Shown here: positions 34,534-45,188 of the stretch, piece by piece
How the letters are laid out: each line of letters begins with the position of its first letter
Position numbering within the stretch: position 1 is the stretch's first letter
NCBI GenBank assembly: GCA_029204225.1
Contig: CM055109.1
Location: 43,155,054 to 43,219,053 of the forward strand
Length of the DNA: 64,000 nucleotides
Reading direction: 5' to 3'
Source of the DNA: Diphasiastrum complanatum
Taxonomy: Eukaryota > Streptophyta > Lycopodiopsida > Lycopodiales > Lycopodiaceae
Made by a program: the position numbers and the translations under genes
The notes under the pieces: generated by a model
What the model was told of the DNA's origin: nothing
Database searches by the model: none
Seen by the model: only the letters and a program-made list of their open reading frames with translations

Positions 34534-36223
34534 GGGGACTCGCTCTCCTTTAAAAATTGGACCTGTTTGCCCCAAAAATCACTTTGATATGACAAAAGAA
34601 AAGTAGCTAAAATGTATGACTGCTAAGAATAAATAGAACGTCAATACAAAAACGGTACATGATTGTAAGCCCTAGCTGCCTTCAACCCCTTAAGAAATAG
34701 AAGACATTGGCTGAAAGAAAAAATTAACTTCTTTAAAAGCATCAATTTTCTTTCTTTCAGAAAAGGCTAGCCAATATAGACTTATCTACCTTCAAGTTAG
34801 CTTAAGAGGCCAAGTTCTGGCCAAAGAGGGGAGGCACGTGTTCTGTCCTACCATCTATGCAAAACTCTAAACCCCTCTTCTTCTGCGAAGCATCCCTCTT
34901 GATCTTCGGAAACTAAACAATACAACCATATGTGCCAAATAGTGAGCACATGGGTGAAACATGGACCATATGAATCTTAAAATCCAAACAAACGATGTGC
35001 CATTTAACAACATCCATTTGAATGCACCAAGAGGAGTTAAGCAAACTATCAAAGAGTATCATAATGATAGATGAGTGAGAATGAGTATATGTAAGTAGCT
35101 ACTATGTAGTAGAAGCTATCATTGATCCTATGTACAATATTAGCATGATAGTAAACTGTATTAAGGATGCTAGATGCCAAACTGTTAACCACTTACACAA
35201 GCACTTTGTTTATGTCAAAAGAACGACCATTTTATGTAGAATCTTTGTTGTTTCTCTCAAAAGCAAGAGAGCAACCTTTCATTTCACAAGAAACCGCAGA
35301 TTAAGCAGGCCTTCCATCACTAGACAACGGAGAGACAAGGAAGATATCATCGCAAAAAAGCATAATCAAAGAGTGTATCAGCAATTGATCGCTGGACAAC
35401 CAACATGTATATATAAAATGGAAATCATTTGCATGAGCCAAAAAACTATAGATTGCTGGTGGGCGCATTTTGGTCAAATGTGAAGAGACCATAATGTCCT
35501 CTAAGCACCATCGCTACTGATGTAGCGTGGGCAGCAGTGTAATATCCATAAAAAAGTATGGCATGGCCAAATATGCTCATAAAATGCATGCGTATATGCC
35601 CACCTTTCACCTACTCCATCGCTGGACAACAGTTCTTTATCTATTATCAAATCGTGTGACACAACAAAGAATTGGTTGATAGCTGTGGTCCATCATTGGA
35701 CAACAGACCATTATTTGCCAAGAAACACTTTATTAACCTCTTCTATTGCAAACGAGTGGAAGTATGCATGGGAAAACCCTTCAGAGATATGCATGCTCAA
35801 GCAAGGAACATGAAAACATAAACCAAGCAAAGATAGTCATAACGAGAGAAGACATGCTGTGTGATAACAGAAGAACTATGAGCATATGGTAGGGCGCACT
35901 TTCTGCAATAGATGGTATGCAGAACTCTCCTCCCTTAGTAAAGTAAAAAATCGTAGGTCGAAAATGGATGTATATATAGTGGTTTTTGAGGAGGCATCCA
36001 TAAAGGTAGCATAATGCCCAGATTACGTAGCATCCAATCCTGTCCGTTCGTTTTAAGCTAAGTTTCAAATCCACTTAAAACTTATCCAATAAAAAATGGT
36101 GGGAAGCAATTTTTTGAATAGTAACATAAAAGTAGAGGTAGTTTTAAGGACCTTTTTTCTTGGAGGCCTCTTTTTTTTGGCAAATTTTGGCGTAGGGAGG
36201 TTATTTTTGGTTTAGAAGAATCC

Positions 36224-36225
<2 letters not shown>
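34534..36225. other. Intergenic region with a recurring short motif
   Basis: No gene recognised. The word CATC(A/G)CT(A/G)GACAAC (one copy CATCATTGGACAAC) occurs near 35318, 35390, 35618 and 35691, i.e. two pairs each about 73 bp apart. Short ORFs here (34867-35052, 35130-35483, 35781-36074) have no family resemblance. Confidence 0.4.

Positions 36226-36275
<50 letters not shown>
36226..36275. repeat. (GA)n microsatellite
   Basis: About 25 perfect GA dinucleotides. Confidence 0.95.
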
Positions 36276-36277
<2 letters not shown>

Positions 36278-37019
36278 CCACCAACCAACTCGCAGTTAGT
36301 GAATTCCTTAGGGGGCAATTTGCTCCCCGTAAGGGATAAAAGACTGTCAATAGTGTGGTAAGACATAAAATATACGAGAAAATGTATCATGAAAAATTTG
36401 TTTTGTTGATGACAAGGCACAATTTATCCCTCATTATACTGTTTCTTTACAAAATATAAACTAGAATTCCTACTTCTTTTATGAACGTTTGCTGCTAGAG
36501 ATTTTTTTGATATAGCATTTAAAAATATCTATCACCCACATATTGACGATCTTGGATGGTAAATATAAATCAATGGATGACTCACATTGCCAGAATAAAG
36601 CTATATCCACATTTAGGATACTCTTGTATGTTTTTGCCTTAAGGCCTGCACCTTCCCTGAGGAATGGTGACAACATACCAAGAGCTCCTATGAGAAATTT
36701 TGCAAGTCTGGTAAAACAATAATAGTGAGTATTGATTCATATAAATAAATTAAATATAAGCAAATTACTTGCTTAAGTGGTAGGAGCATAGTCAAAGCTA
36801 TTCTAGACCATGGTTTTTCTTTGTCAAGTATCTCCATTAAATCGAATAAAAGAAAGACAATGGTAGGAATGTGAATTTTCTATTTCCAAGTTGAAAGAAA
36901 TTTAAGAAGAGAGATACTTGTCATTTTTAATACTTGGTAAGTATGAGCAACCAAGAATAAAATCATGAAAATGTTCGTCTACAACACCAAACAGTCTGGA
37001 TAAAACATGAGCATAAAAC
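36276..37019. other. Unassigned intergenic sequence
   Basis: AT-rich, nothing recognised. It is directly followed by the left LTR of copia C. Confidence 0.4.
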
Positions 37020-37669
37020 TGTGAAAGATTCAACTAGTTTCATCACATTTTGCAATATTTCCATATTTGGCATATTGAGGCCAAAACTTGTTTTAGACTT
37101 AGAGGTTGACTTTTCAAAGTTCATTAGTCTAAATTTCATTTGAATAAACACTTTTTGAAAGTGTGGGAAAGATAGAATGCGAGTTTGAGTAGATTCAATT
37201 TGAATAAGCTGGGTACATTGAATCTAGACCCAAAATCGGTAGGGTTAGCATTTTGGTGGGAAAACCAAGTGGCCAAATAGGGTTTGGACCTGCTATAAAA
37301 GGATGTAACTCATGGAGAGAGTCATCTTCTCTCTTCTCTATCTCATTTCATGCTTATACATGGTTCTCTTGGGTTCTACTATCCATTGGTGCACTATCTT
37401 GGTGATTGCTTGCAATTCTATGTGTAGAATGATCTATATTTGCTATTTTTGGATCCACACGTGTGAAATACAGTAGCTTGCTGGTTTTGTACGGACAACA
37501 ACAGTAAATAATCATTTCATTCAAGTTTGATCAAGTTCTATTAGTGTTTGCATCTCAAATTGTGTGTAGATGCTGATTTTTTTACATTGGTGAAATTGGT
37601 AGTGTATTTCTCTTTCTAACCAAAGATCATTCAAGTAGATTGGATCTTAAGGATCTGAAATCTTTCACA
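37020..37669 (+). repeat. 5' LTR of copia C (650 bp)
   Basis: Starts TGTGAAAGATTCAAC and ends ATCTTTCACA. It holds a TATA box (TATAAAA, 37294-37300) followed by a CTCTTCTCTAT tract, and the palindrome CACACGTGTG at 37456-37465. Confidence 0.9.
37294..37300 (+). promoter_or_regulatory. LTR TATA box of copia C
   Basis: TATAAAAGG in the LTR, conserved in the right LTR (41717-41723). A CT-rich block 30-45 bp downstream fits an initiator region. Confidence 0.7.
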
Positions 37670-37681
37670 TGGTATCAGAGC
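37670..37681 (+). promoter_or_regulatory. Primer-binding site of copia C
   Basis: TGGTATCAGAGC directly after the LTR, matching initiator-Met tRNA. Confidence 0.9.
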
Positions 37682-38269
37682 TTGTGTTTCAGGTTATGAA
37701 GGAGAAAATCAGATCTATCAATGATTTGGTGAAGATATCAAGTCTAGAGCATGCTAGAGAGGATTCTACACCAAAATCAGATTTTTTGCTTTTGTAGATT
37801 GGATCTTTTGTAGATCAAAACACTAAATAGGTCAATATACTTGTTCAATTCCGTTTTTTGAATTCACATGCTGGATTTGGCCGATTTTTGGATCATTGGT
37901 TCAGCCTAAGTGGTGGCTTATAGATTGCATATCAAATTTTTAGCATTTGCATGTAGATTTGGAATAGTCAATTTTTTGTGATTTTGTCAAAACCCTAATT
38001 TTGATTGGATCTCTAGATAGTGAGGTTGTTGGACTGCATTTGAGTGTGTTTCAATCTTAGGAAGTGGCAAAAGTCATTAGATTGAGGATAGATCATAGGT
38101 TGATCAAGATTCCATGATTCTATGTGTTGATTTGCTTGGATAAGTGCTAGAAGAGAATTTGTGAGATAGTTTCAAATCTTGGTGATTTCTTTTGAAAGCA
38201 TTTGTTGTTGTTCAAAGAAGTGCTTTGTGCATTGAAACAGGTTGAAAGAGAAGATCAGGTCATTGCTAC

Positions 38270-41197
38270 ATGGCAACCTCAATTGGAGTCATGTTGGAAG
38301 CCAATGATAGGCTTACCTCAAGTAACTATTCATTATGGAAAGTGAGGATGGAGTCACTTCTTGAGATGAATGATGTTTTGGATATTGTTGTAGGTTTGGA
38401 GGAGAGACCAGCAACACAACAAGATCAATTGAGGTATGACAAGAGGGCCAAGAAGGCTCTACACATGATAAAGATGAATGTTACCAATGAACTTCTCAAG
38501 GAAGTTGGTAAGTGCACATCATCTTTGGAAGCTTGGAATTCATTGAAGAAGCTTTATGAATCCAAGTCTACTTCTAGAGTGTTGACTCTAAGAAGGCAAA
38601 TCTTTTCTTGTTTGCAAAAGAATGAAGAAAGTCCTAGTACTTTTGTTTTGAGAATGAAAGCATTGAATGATGAGTTAGATTGCATAGATGAAAGCATTAA
38701 GGAAGGAGAACTTATTCAAGTGATTCTTAATGGCTTGTTGGATGCTCATGCTAACATTGTTCAAAGTATTTCTATTCAAAAGACTTTGCCAAATTTGATG
38801 GATCTTCAAGAGATCTTGATCAATGAGGAATATAGGCTTCAAGCAAGAGGTGGATCTACATCGACACTTCAAGAGGATGCTATGTTCACAAAGGGCAAAT
38901 TCAAGGGCAAAACCAAAAGCAAGTGGTCTGAAGGGCAAGATCAAGTGGATGCTTCTTCAAGTGACAAAAAGAAGGATAGATCAAAGCTCAAGTTCTTCTA
39001 TTGTGGCAACAAAGAACACTTTGCAAGTGAGTGCTACAAGAAGAAGAGAGATCAAGGAGACAAGCAAGGTAATCTTACTCTTGATGAGGATGGTTTGGAT
39101 GTGCAAGATGCAAATGGTGATGCTTTTGTGATGTCTTCATGTATGCTTGCTAATGATGGAGATCTAGATCCTTGGTGGATTGATAGTGGAGCAAGTTCAC
39201 ACATGACCTTTCACAAAGAGTACTTCACTTCTTTGTTGGCATATGGAGATGACAAGAGGGTGATCTACACGGCCAATGATGGTGAGTGTGCAATCAAAGG
39301 GATTGGCACAATTCCTATTTGTGAAAGTGCTAAAGCTATGAGGTTAAGTGCTAATCTTGACAAACCATTTTGGGATCAAGCTTTGTTGTGTGCCAATTTC
39401 TTGTGCAATAGGTGGCCGAGTGCTATTTTGGATGGAAGGACACCTTTTGAGATGCTATTCAAGAGGAGGCCGAGTGTCAACTTTCTAAGAACCTTTGGAT
39501 GCACATGCTATGTCAACATTACTCTTGATGATAGGACCAAGGAGGATATATCTTCAAGAAGAGGTATTTTTGTTGGATATAGTGAGGTGAGTAAAGCCTA
39601 CAAGGTTTACATTCCTTCTACTAACAAAGTGATTGTTGGTAGAGATGTCATTTTTGATGAGGGAAACATTCCAAAGGTGTCTTCAAGCATGATTGATGGT
39701 AAAGTAGATGGATCTAACATTCTTGATGTTGATGAGAAGGATCCTACTTTGGATGGTGGTGATGATGGACCTTCATCAAGTCAAAAGCCAAGGAGAACAT
39801 CAAGAGAAAGACAAGTACCTTCAAGGCTCACATATGATCAAAAGGGTAAGCAAGTAGTTTTTGGAAATTATGTTGCTTTCCTAACCTCTTTGGATGAGCC
39901 TACAAGTGTAGATCAAGCAAGGAAAGAAGAGTGGATCCAAGCAATGGATCTTGAGTATCAAGCTCTTATGAAGAATGGAACATGGAGATTGGTGGAGTTG
40001 CCTAAGGACAAGAAAGCTATTGGATGCAAATGGATATTCAAGGTGAAGAAAAACCAAGATGGATCTATCAACAAGTACAAGGCAAGGTTAGTGGCAAAAG
40101 GATATGCTCAACAACAAGGAATTGACTATGATGAGACCTTTGCACCCGTGGCAAAGATGGTAAGCATTCGAGTCATCATTTCACTTGCTACACTTTATGG
40201 ATGGGATCTACGGCAAATGGACATTTCAAATGCATTCTTGAATGGTGATCTTGAGGAGGAAGTATACATGGAGCAACCCGAGAGCTACATCTCATCAACA
40301 AAGCCAAATCATGTGTGTCTTCTACAAAAGAGTTTGTATGGCCTTAAGCAAGCACCAAGGAGTTGCTATGCTAAGCTTAACACTTTTTTACTCTCTCAAG
40401 GCTTTGTTATGAGTGAGTATGATCATTCACTTTATTATAGGTTTGTTGGAAATGATGTTACCATCTTGCTAATCTATGTGGATGATATCATCTTGAGTGG
40501 TGGAGACAATCAAGATGTGGAGGATATCAAGAATGCTCTTAAGAAGGAGTTTGAGGTGCATGATCTTGGTAATTTGCATTACATTTTAGAAATAGAAGTC
40601 ATTAGATCTTCTCAATCTACTTTCATTTGTCAAGAGAAGCATGCTAATTCTATTCTAGAAAGATCTCATATGGTAGATGCAAAAGCTATTGATACACCTA
40701 TGGAGTCTCATGTAAAGCTTTTTATAAGAGGTAACGAAAGATCCTTCAAGGACATTACTCTCTATAAAAAGCTAGTTGGTTCACTCATCTATCTAACCAT
40801 TACTAGACCTGATCTAAGCTATTGTGTTGGAAGATTGAGTCAATTCATGCAAGATCCTAGTGAGGAGCATTGGAAGCTAGGAAAGCGAGTTTTGAGGTAC
40901 ATCATTGGAACTCGAGATTTTGGCATATTGTATGAGGGATCATCACCTAATCTTTTTGGATTTTCAGATTCGGACTATGCTGGAGATGTAATGGATAGGA
41001 AATCCATTAGTTCTTATTGTATTTTCATAGGTGATGGAGCTATATCATGGATGTCAAAGAAACAAGCCACTATCTCATTGTCATCTAGTGAGGCCGAGTA
41101 CAAAGCTCTTACACATTGCACAAAGGAGATGGTATGGATCAAGAGGATGATCAAGGATCTTCACTTGCTGGATTTTTCAGACAATCATCTTTTGTGA
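38270..41197 (+). CDS. Copia C Gag-Pol ORF lacking integrase core (975 aa)
   Basis: Starts at ATG 38270 (MATSIGVMLEANDRLTSSNY). Order: UBN2 Gag (about residues 1-200), then a degenerate zinc knuckle FFYCGNKEHFASEC in which the first Cys is Phe. The protease motif WWIDSGASSHMTF (about residue 301) and GIGTIPIC follow, jumping in frame to SAKAMRLSANLDKPFWDQAL, the C-terminal part of integrase. The pre-integrase block and the catalytic D,D of the core are gone. RT is complete: CKWIFKVKKNQDGS, KGYAQQQGIDYDETFAPVAK, MDISNAFLNGDLEEEVYMEQ, YVDDIILSGG. RNase H runs to SLSSSEAEYKAL; a frameshift at about 41190 ends it early. A usual copia polyprotein is about 1,300 aa. Confidence 0.9.
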   Translation: MATSIGVMLEANDRLTSSNYSLWKVRMESLLEMNDVLDIVVGLEERPATQQDQLRYDKRAKKALHMIKMNVTNELLKEVGKCTSSLEAWNSLKKLYESKSTSRVLTLRRQIFSCLQKNEESPSTFVLRMKALNDELDCIDESIKEGELIQVILNGLLDAHANIVQSISIQKTLPNLMDLQEILINEEYRLQARGGSTSTLQEDAMFTKGKFKGKTKSKWSEGQDQVDASSSDKKKDRSKLKFFYCGNKEHFASECYKKKRDQGDKQGNLTLDEDGLDVQDANGDAFVMSSCMLANDGDLDPWWIDSGASSHMTFHKEYFTSLLAYGDDKRVIYTANDGECAIKGIGTIPICESAKAMRLSANLDKPFWDQALLCANFLCNRWPSAILDGRTPFEMLFKRRPSVNFLRTFGCTCYVNITLDDRTKEDISSRRGIFVGYSEVSKAYKVYIPSTNKVIVGRDVIFDEGNIPKVSSSMIDGKVDGSNILDVDEKDPTLDGGDDGPSSSQKPRRTSRERQVPSRLTYDQKGKQVVFGNYVAFLTSLDEPTSVDQARKEEWIQAMDLEYQALMKNGTWRLVELPKDKKAIGCKWIFKVKKNQDGSINKYKARLVAKGYAQQQGIDYDETFAPVAKMVSIRVIISLATLYGWDLRQMDISNAFLNGDLEEEVYMEQPESYISSTKPNHVCLLQKSLYGLKQAPRSCYAKLNTFLLSQGFVMSEYDHSLYYRFVGNDVTILLIYVDDIILSGGDNQDVEDIKNALKKEFEVHDLGNLHYILEIEVIRSSQSTFICQEKHANSILERSHMVDAKAIDTPMESHVKLFIRGNERSFKDITLYKKLVGSLIYLTITRPDLSYCVGRLSQFMQDPSEEHWKLGKRVLRYIIGTRDFGILYEGSSPNLFGFSDSDYAGDVMDRKSISSYCIFIGDGAISWMSKKQATISLSSSEAEYKALTHCTKEMVWIKRMIKDLHLLDFSDNHLL

Positions 41198-41442
41198 CAA
41201 TCAATAAGCCCAAAGAACGGCATCCAATCCTATCTTTCATGCTAGGAGCAAGCATATTGAGATACAATATCATTTTGTGAGGGAGCGAGTCATTGCAAAG
41301 GAGGCATAGCTTCAACGTGTGTCTTCAAGGGAATGTGTAGCTGATATCTTCACCAAAGCATTGGGAAAAGACTTGTTCATGAAGCATAGGACTTCACTTG
41401 GATTATTATCAAAGTCTATGCTAAAACTAGTTGAAGAGGGAG
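41190..41442 (+). pseudogene. Frameshifted RNase H tail of copia C
   Basis: In a shifted frame the normal tail continues: [20 protein letters not shown], stop, then VADIFTKALGKDLFMKHR, up to the polypurine tract. Frameshift and stop remove the last roughly 75 residues from the ORF. Confidence 0.8.
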
Positions 41443-41921
41443 TGTGAAAGATTCAACTAGTTTCATCACATTTTGCAATATTTTCATATTTGGCATATTG
41501 AGGCCAAAACTTGTTTTAGACTTAGAGGTTGACTTTTCAAAGTTCATTAGTCTAAATTTCATTTGAATAAACGCTTTTTGAAAGTGTGAGAAAGATAGAA
41601 TGCGAGTTTGAGTAGATTCAATTTGAATAAGTTGGGTACATTGAATCTAGACCCAAAATTGGTAGGGTTAGCATTTTGGTGGGAAAGCCAAGTGGCCAAA
41701 TAGGGTTTGGACCTGTTATAAAAGGATGTAACTAATGGAGAGAGTCATCTTCTCTCTTCTCTATCTCATTTCATGCTTATACATGGTCCTCTTGGGTTCT
41801 ACTATTTATTGGTGCACTATCTTGGTGATTGCTTGCAATTCTATGTGTAGAATGATCTATATTTGCTATTTTTGGATCCACACGTGTGAGATATAGTAGC
41901 TTGCTCGTTTTGTACAAACAG
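41443..41921 (+). repeat. 3' LTR of copia C, truncated
   Basis: Matches 37020-37495 and stops at TTTTGTACAAACA, where repeat Y2 begins. Contains the second TATAAAA (41717-41723) and CACACGTGTG (41879-41888). Confidence 0.87.
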
Positions 41922-42865
41922 CTCTTGTATGCTAAATATAGAATTGAGATGACAATATGCATATATGTATGAAACATGAGGTGGTACTCCCCTTTGTCAC
42001 ATAAGGGCAATTTCTCTTTTGGGCCAAACTTTCTATGTGGAACATAAGGTGGCAATCCTCTTTGCAACATAGGGACAACTTCTCTTTTGGGTCGTCGAGC
42101 TTTCTATGTGAGAAATGAGGTGTCCATGCTCTTTGGCCCATAGGGCAATCGAAGTCCTTTTGGGTTGAGCCTTCTTACATGTCAAGTTGAGTTTTCTAAG
42201 TTGCCACATGCAACTCAAGACCAATGGGTAAATCATGAAGCATAGTTTTACTAGGACCTACCAAAACAACTTGCTTGCAATCTGAAAGGAAGGTCATTTA
42301 AATTGTGCATGATTTTAAGTGCTAGAATGGGAAGTGCTGAAAGGGCCATGCCAAATGACCTATAATCCCCTCCTAGATTTCACTCATGCCAAATAAAAGG
42401 AATATAAGAGTAAAAAATATAAAGAGCTTTCAAGAGTTGAACTTTTGTTTGGAGCGGGGACAAGCAAGGAATACTTTGACAAACATGGGGCCCTTGTTCC
42501 TCCACTTGACAACTAATATTATTTTTGTGTTGTGCTCATAACTTGGGATAAGGACTTTGGATGGTTACCTTTGTGTCTCTATGTACCTTTTGGTTGGCAA
42601 ACCTACTTGATATGCTTTTGCAAGATTGGCTCTTTTTTTTTTTTTTATTATGGCTTTCAAGAAACCAACACTTGTTTTTTAATGTAGGGAGTTTTATATT
42701 CAACAAAACTATTAGATAATTTTAACCTTAAGTTTTATGATATGATGGATTCATTAGATCTCAATAAGATAACTTATTAAATCTTAGAAAATTTTGTTGC
42801 TACACCGAGTCATACTTATTGGAGTCCAAAATTTGCACAATGGCAAGAAAAATCAAATCAATATT
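41922..42865 (+). repeat. Repeat Y copy 2
   Basis: Direct copy of 25303-26208. It has a roughly 45-bp extra segment (about 42796-42838) before GGCAAGAAAAATCAAA. Confidence 0.78.
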
Positions 42866-42894
42866 CATGCCTTCAAGAGGGAGTAAAAAGCTAT

Positions 42895-43035
42895 ATTAAG
42901 ATGAGGCATTTTAGAAGTTAGTGAGCAATAAGCTTAAGTTAGTCCCATAAGCACATTAGAACATAGGCCCACCACTCTTGGCATATATAGGAGTGGAGGT
43001 GGGCCTTCCATAACACTTGTATAAGCTATTGATAT
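42895..43035 (+). repeat. Dispersed repeat X, copy 2
   Basis: Partner of 8690-8830. Keeps AGCAATAAGCTT, CCCATAAGCA, CCCACCACTC, CATATATAGGAG and TAACACTTGTATAAG. Confidence 0.55.
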
Positions 43036-43549
43036 AATAGACCACTCTTTTGTCTTATCTTTTTATGCTATCTTGTGTTCTCATTGGTGTAAAGAATACA
43101 TTGTGGTAGGTGCTAGAGCCCCACTAGGCTTTTCTCCAATTGGTTTATTTTATGGTGAATGTACTTATGGGATAATTATTATCTCACTTAGTTTCTCTAA
43201 TTCCCTTGTGGAGTCAAGTAGGATTTTTTAGAAGTTCAGTAAGAGATCACTAGTTGGGGGTAGCCATAGTGGTCCTAGAATAAAAGTACACTCTCTTCTA
43301 GGATGTAGATTAAAGATCAATTTTTCGAATGAATCACTTCGATAGTAGAATAATCCAACACTCCCCGTTAATCTGAATCCATAAATGCTTTGACCTTCAA
43401 ACATAATTCTACACAAAACTTTTTGTGTGCATCCAAGCTTAGTGCCTTAGCAAAAATTTTAGCTTTCATATCTTGCGTTCGACACTAGTGCAAGTTTATA
43501 ATCTCTTTGTCGCGAACTTTGCTTCAGACATAGTGATACTTAATTGTGA
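43036..43549. other. Unassigned sequence upstream of the histone-like copy 2
   Basis: No histone-fold sequence could be found here, so this is either an intron of the original gene or unrelated DNA. Confidence 0.35.
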
Positions 43550-44350
43550 GAAATCCAATGCTTGATACATGCCAAGAGGGTGACACTTGATGCCCAAGGA
43601 CATGCTTCTTGTCATGAGGCTTCGAAACACCTATGACAACATTTTTAAGTCTGGCTTCACACAAAGGCAAGTTCCTCTTGAAAGAGGGCCTGTCCCACCC
43701 CGAAAAAAGAGAAAGCAAGCACATCCAAAGCGTTCACAACCCAAGCCTAGGTCTCCCAGCTCTTCACCCTCACCTCCTCGCATTAGAAAAGATTTGGCAA
43801 GTACGTCGGGTATTCCACTGGTTGAGAGTCCTCCCACAGCCTCTGATCTTGAAATACACAGTTCTCCTTCTCTACATGCGGATGATTTAAATATAGTGGT
43901 GGACATGATTGTTTCTGATGTTGATGCAACTATTAAAGAGTTGCACATTAGACTCCCCAATGATCCAAAGGACACATTCTTTGATTCTGAGAGGTACATT
44001 GATTTTGACATGTATATAGCCAAAAAATTAGACGATCTTGGAGGAGAGTTTATGTTTTGAATAGAAGATATTAATTTTGCAATGCTATCAAAGACCCGTA
44101 TTAGGGAGCTAAAGGAGAAGACCTCCCATATCTCAGACACAGTAGTTGAATCCGGGTGTATATACTATGTACATAAATACACATATACAGTCACGAAGGA
44201 GATTTTTGTTGTATCTCCATATTTTGGGCATCTGTTGAATAAAGAGAGGAAAGCATTAGAGGAGTTTCAAAATAAAAAAAGATCCTTCCCAAAGATGCTT
44301 TTTATTTTTTTCTTAGTTTTGTCTGCCATGTGGCCCAATGAAATTGCATA
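43550..44350 (+). pseudogene. Histone H3-like C-terminus, basic linker and protease-like N-terminal block (copy 2)
   Basis: Begins EIQCLIHAKRVTL, then with a one-base shift MMPKDMLLVMRL: the end of an H3 fold. It continues NTYDNIFKSGFTQRQ, PPRKKRKQAHPKRSQPKPRS and a Ser/Pro-rich segment. The ORF 43587-44060 is open for 157 aa. Then SERYIDFDMYIAKKLDDLGG, a stop, EDINFAM, HISDTVVESGCIYYVHKYT and EIFVVSPYFGHLL. Copy 1 (2337-3785) has the same blocks in the same order. The RKKRK cluster looks like a nuclear localisation signal. After about 44290 homology to copy 1 stops, where an intron probably begins. It is broken by frameshift and stop. Confidence 0.6.
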
Positions 44351-44927
44351 TATTTGAAATCTACGTAACATAGATAGAAATAATAAAGTTATAAAAATTA
44401 ACTTTTAAAAATTTTGTATTTGTTGCCGGGCAGGATGGGAAAATGCTATTGGTGGATAGTGTCTGCCCCAAACATGTGAATCTGCCGGACAACATTGTCT
44501 CTACTTAATTATTTAACCACACTGGTTAATATGTTCATAAACTTCAAACTACACAGGTTTGCCAACTGTAAGTCATCACACGCAAAGGAATTGGTGAATG
44601 CCAAATCGACTCAATGTTATATGATACTTATTCAATGTGAATGGATAACTGGACCACAATAACAACATGTGGTAACTATGCTTACTGTCTAACTGTGATG
44701 CATGTATAGATTTGAGAATTTGGTGCTAAACTTTGAAAGCAATCGGTATGGCCAGGAGACCAAGATCTAAAATTGAATCAGTGATTCTTCACAATGAGAA
44801 GGATGATGCCGGATTTTGGAAACCAACAAATTCAAATCATATTGGAAAGCAAATATCCTTGATTTTAGGACTTCTCCAAGAGGGCAATCAATCTCAAAAG
44901 TCTTGGTTCAACATGTCTTTAAGCATT
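44351..44927. other. Probable intronic remnant before copia D1
   Basis: AT-rich. One acceptor-like site GCCGGGCAG|GATGGG (about 44435) precedes a short frame DGKMLLVDSVCPKHVNLPDN. Ends with the GCATT target site of copia D1 (44923-44927). Confidence 0.35.
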
Positions 44928-45188
44928 TGTCAATAATCAAATATGCAACATCAAGCATTCACCATAAGCAATCACCAAAGAAGCCAGAAGAAGAACACAC
45001 ACTATCAATCTATCATGCCGCAACATACTGAATGTAAAATGTACATATAAACCTTGAATCTTGATAGAGAGGGAGAACCTAGGAGTAGACTACTAGACTA
45101 ACCAACAACTAGTTACAGCTAGTAATAAAGTACATCATAAAAAGTAACTAAAAAGTGTAACAATGAAGTTTATCACTGATTTCTAACA
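44928..45188 (-). repeat. 3' LTR of copia D1
   Basis: TG...CA, 261 bp. The adjacent polypurine tract reads CATTGAGGGAGAG on the minus strand (45189-45201). Confidence 0.93.

Larger units (their letters stand above)
37020..41921 (+). mobile_element. Ty1/copia element C, integrase-core deleted
   Basis: Left LTR 37020-37669, primer-binding site 37670-37681, gag-pol ORF 38270-41197, a polypurine tract TTGAAGAGGGAG directly before the right LTR, and the right LTR 41443-41921. The right LTR is cut about 170 bp short at the join to repeat Y2, so no TSD can be read. The LTR pair is close to identical over the shared part. Confidence 0.9.

Noticed and set aside
43631-44140. 169-aa minus-strand ORF
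   Set aside because: Antisense of the histone-like copy 2, whose plus-strand frame has homology to copy 1.
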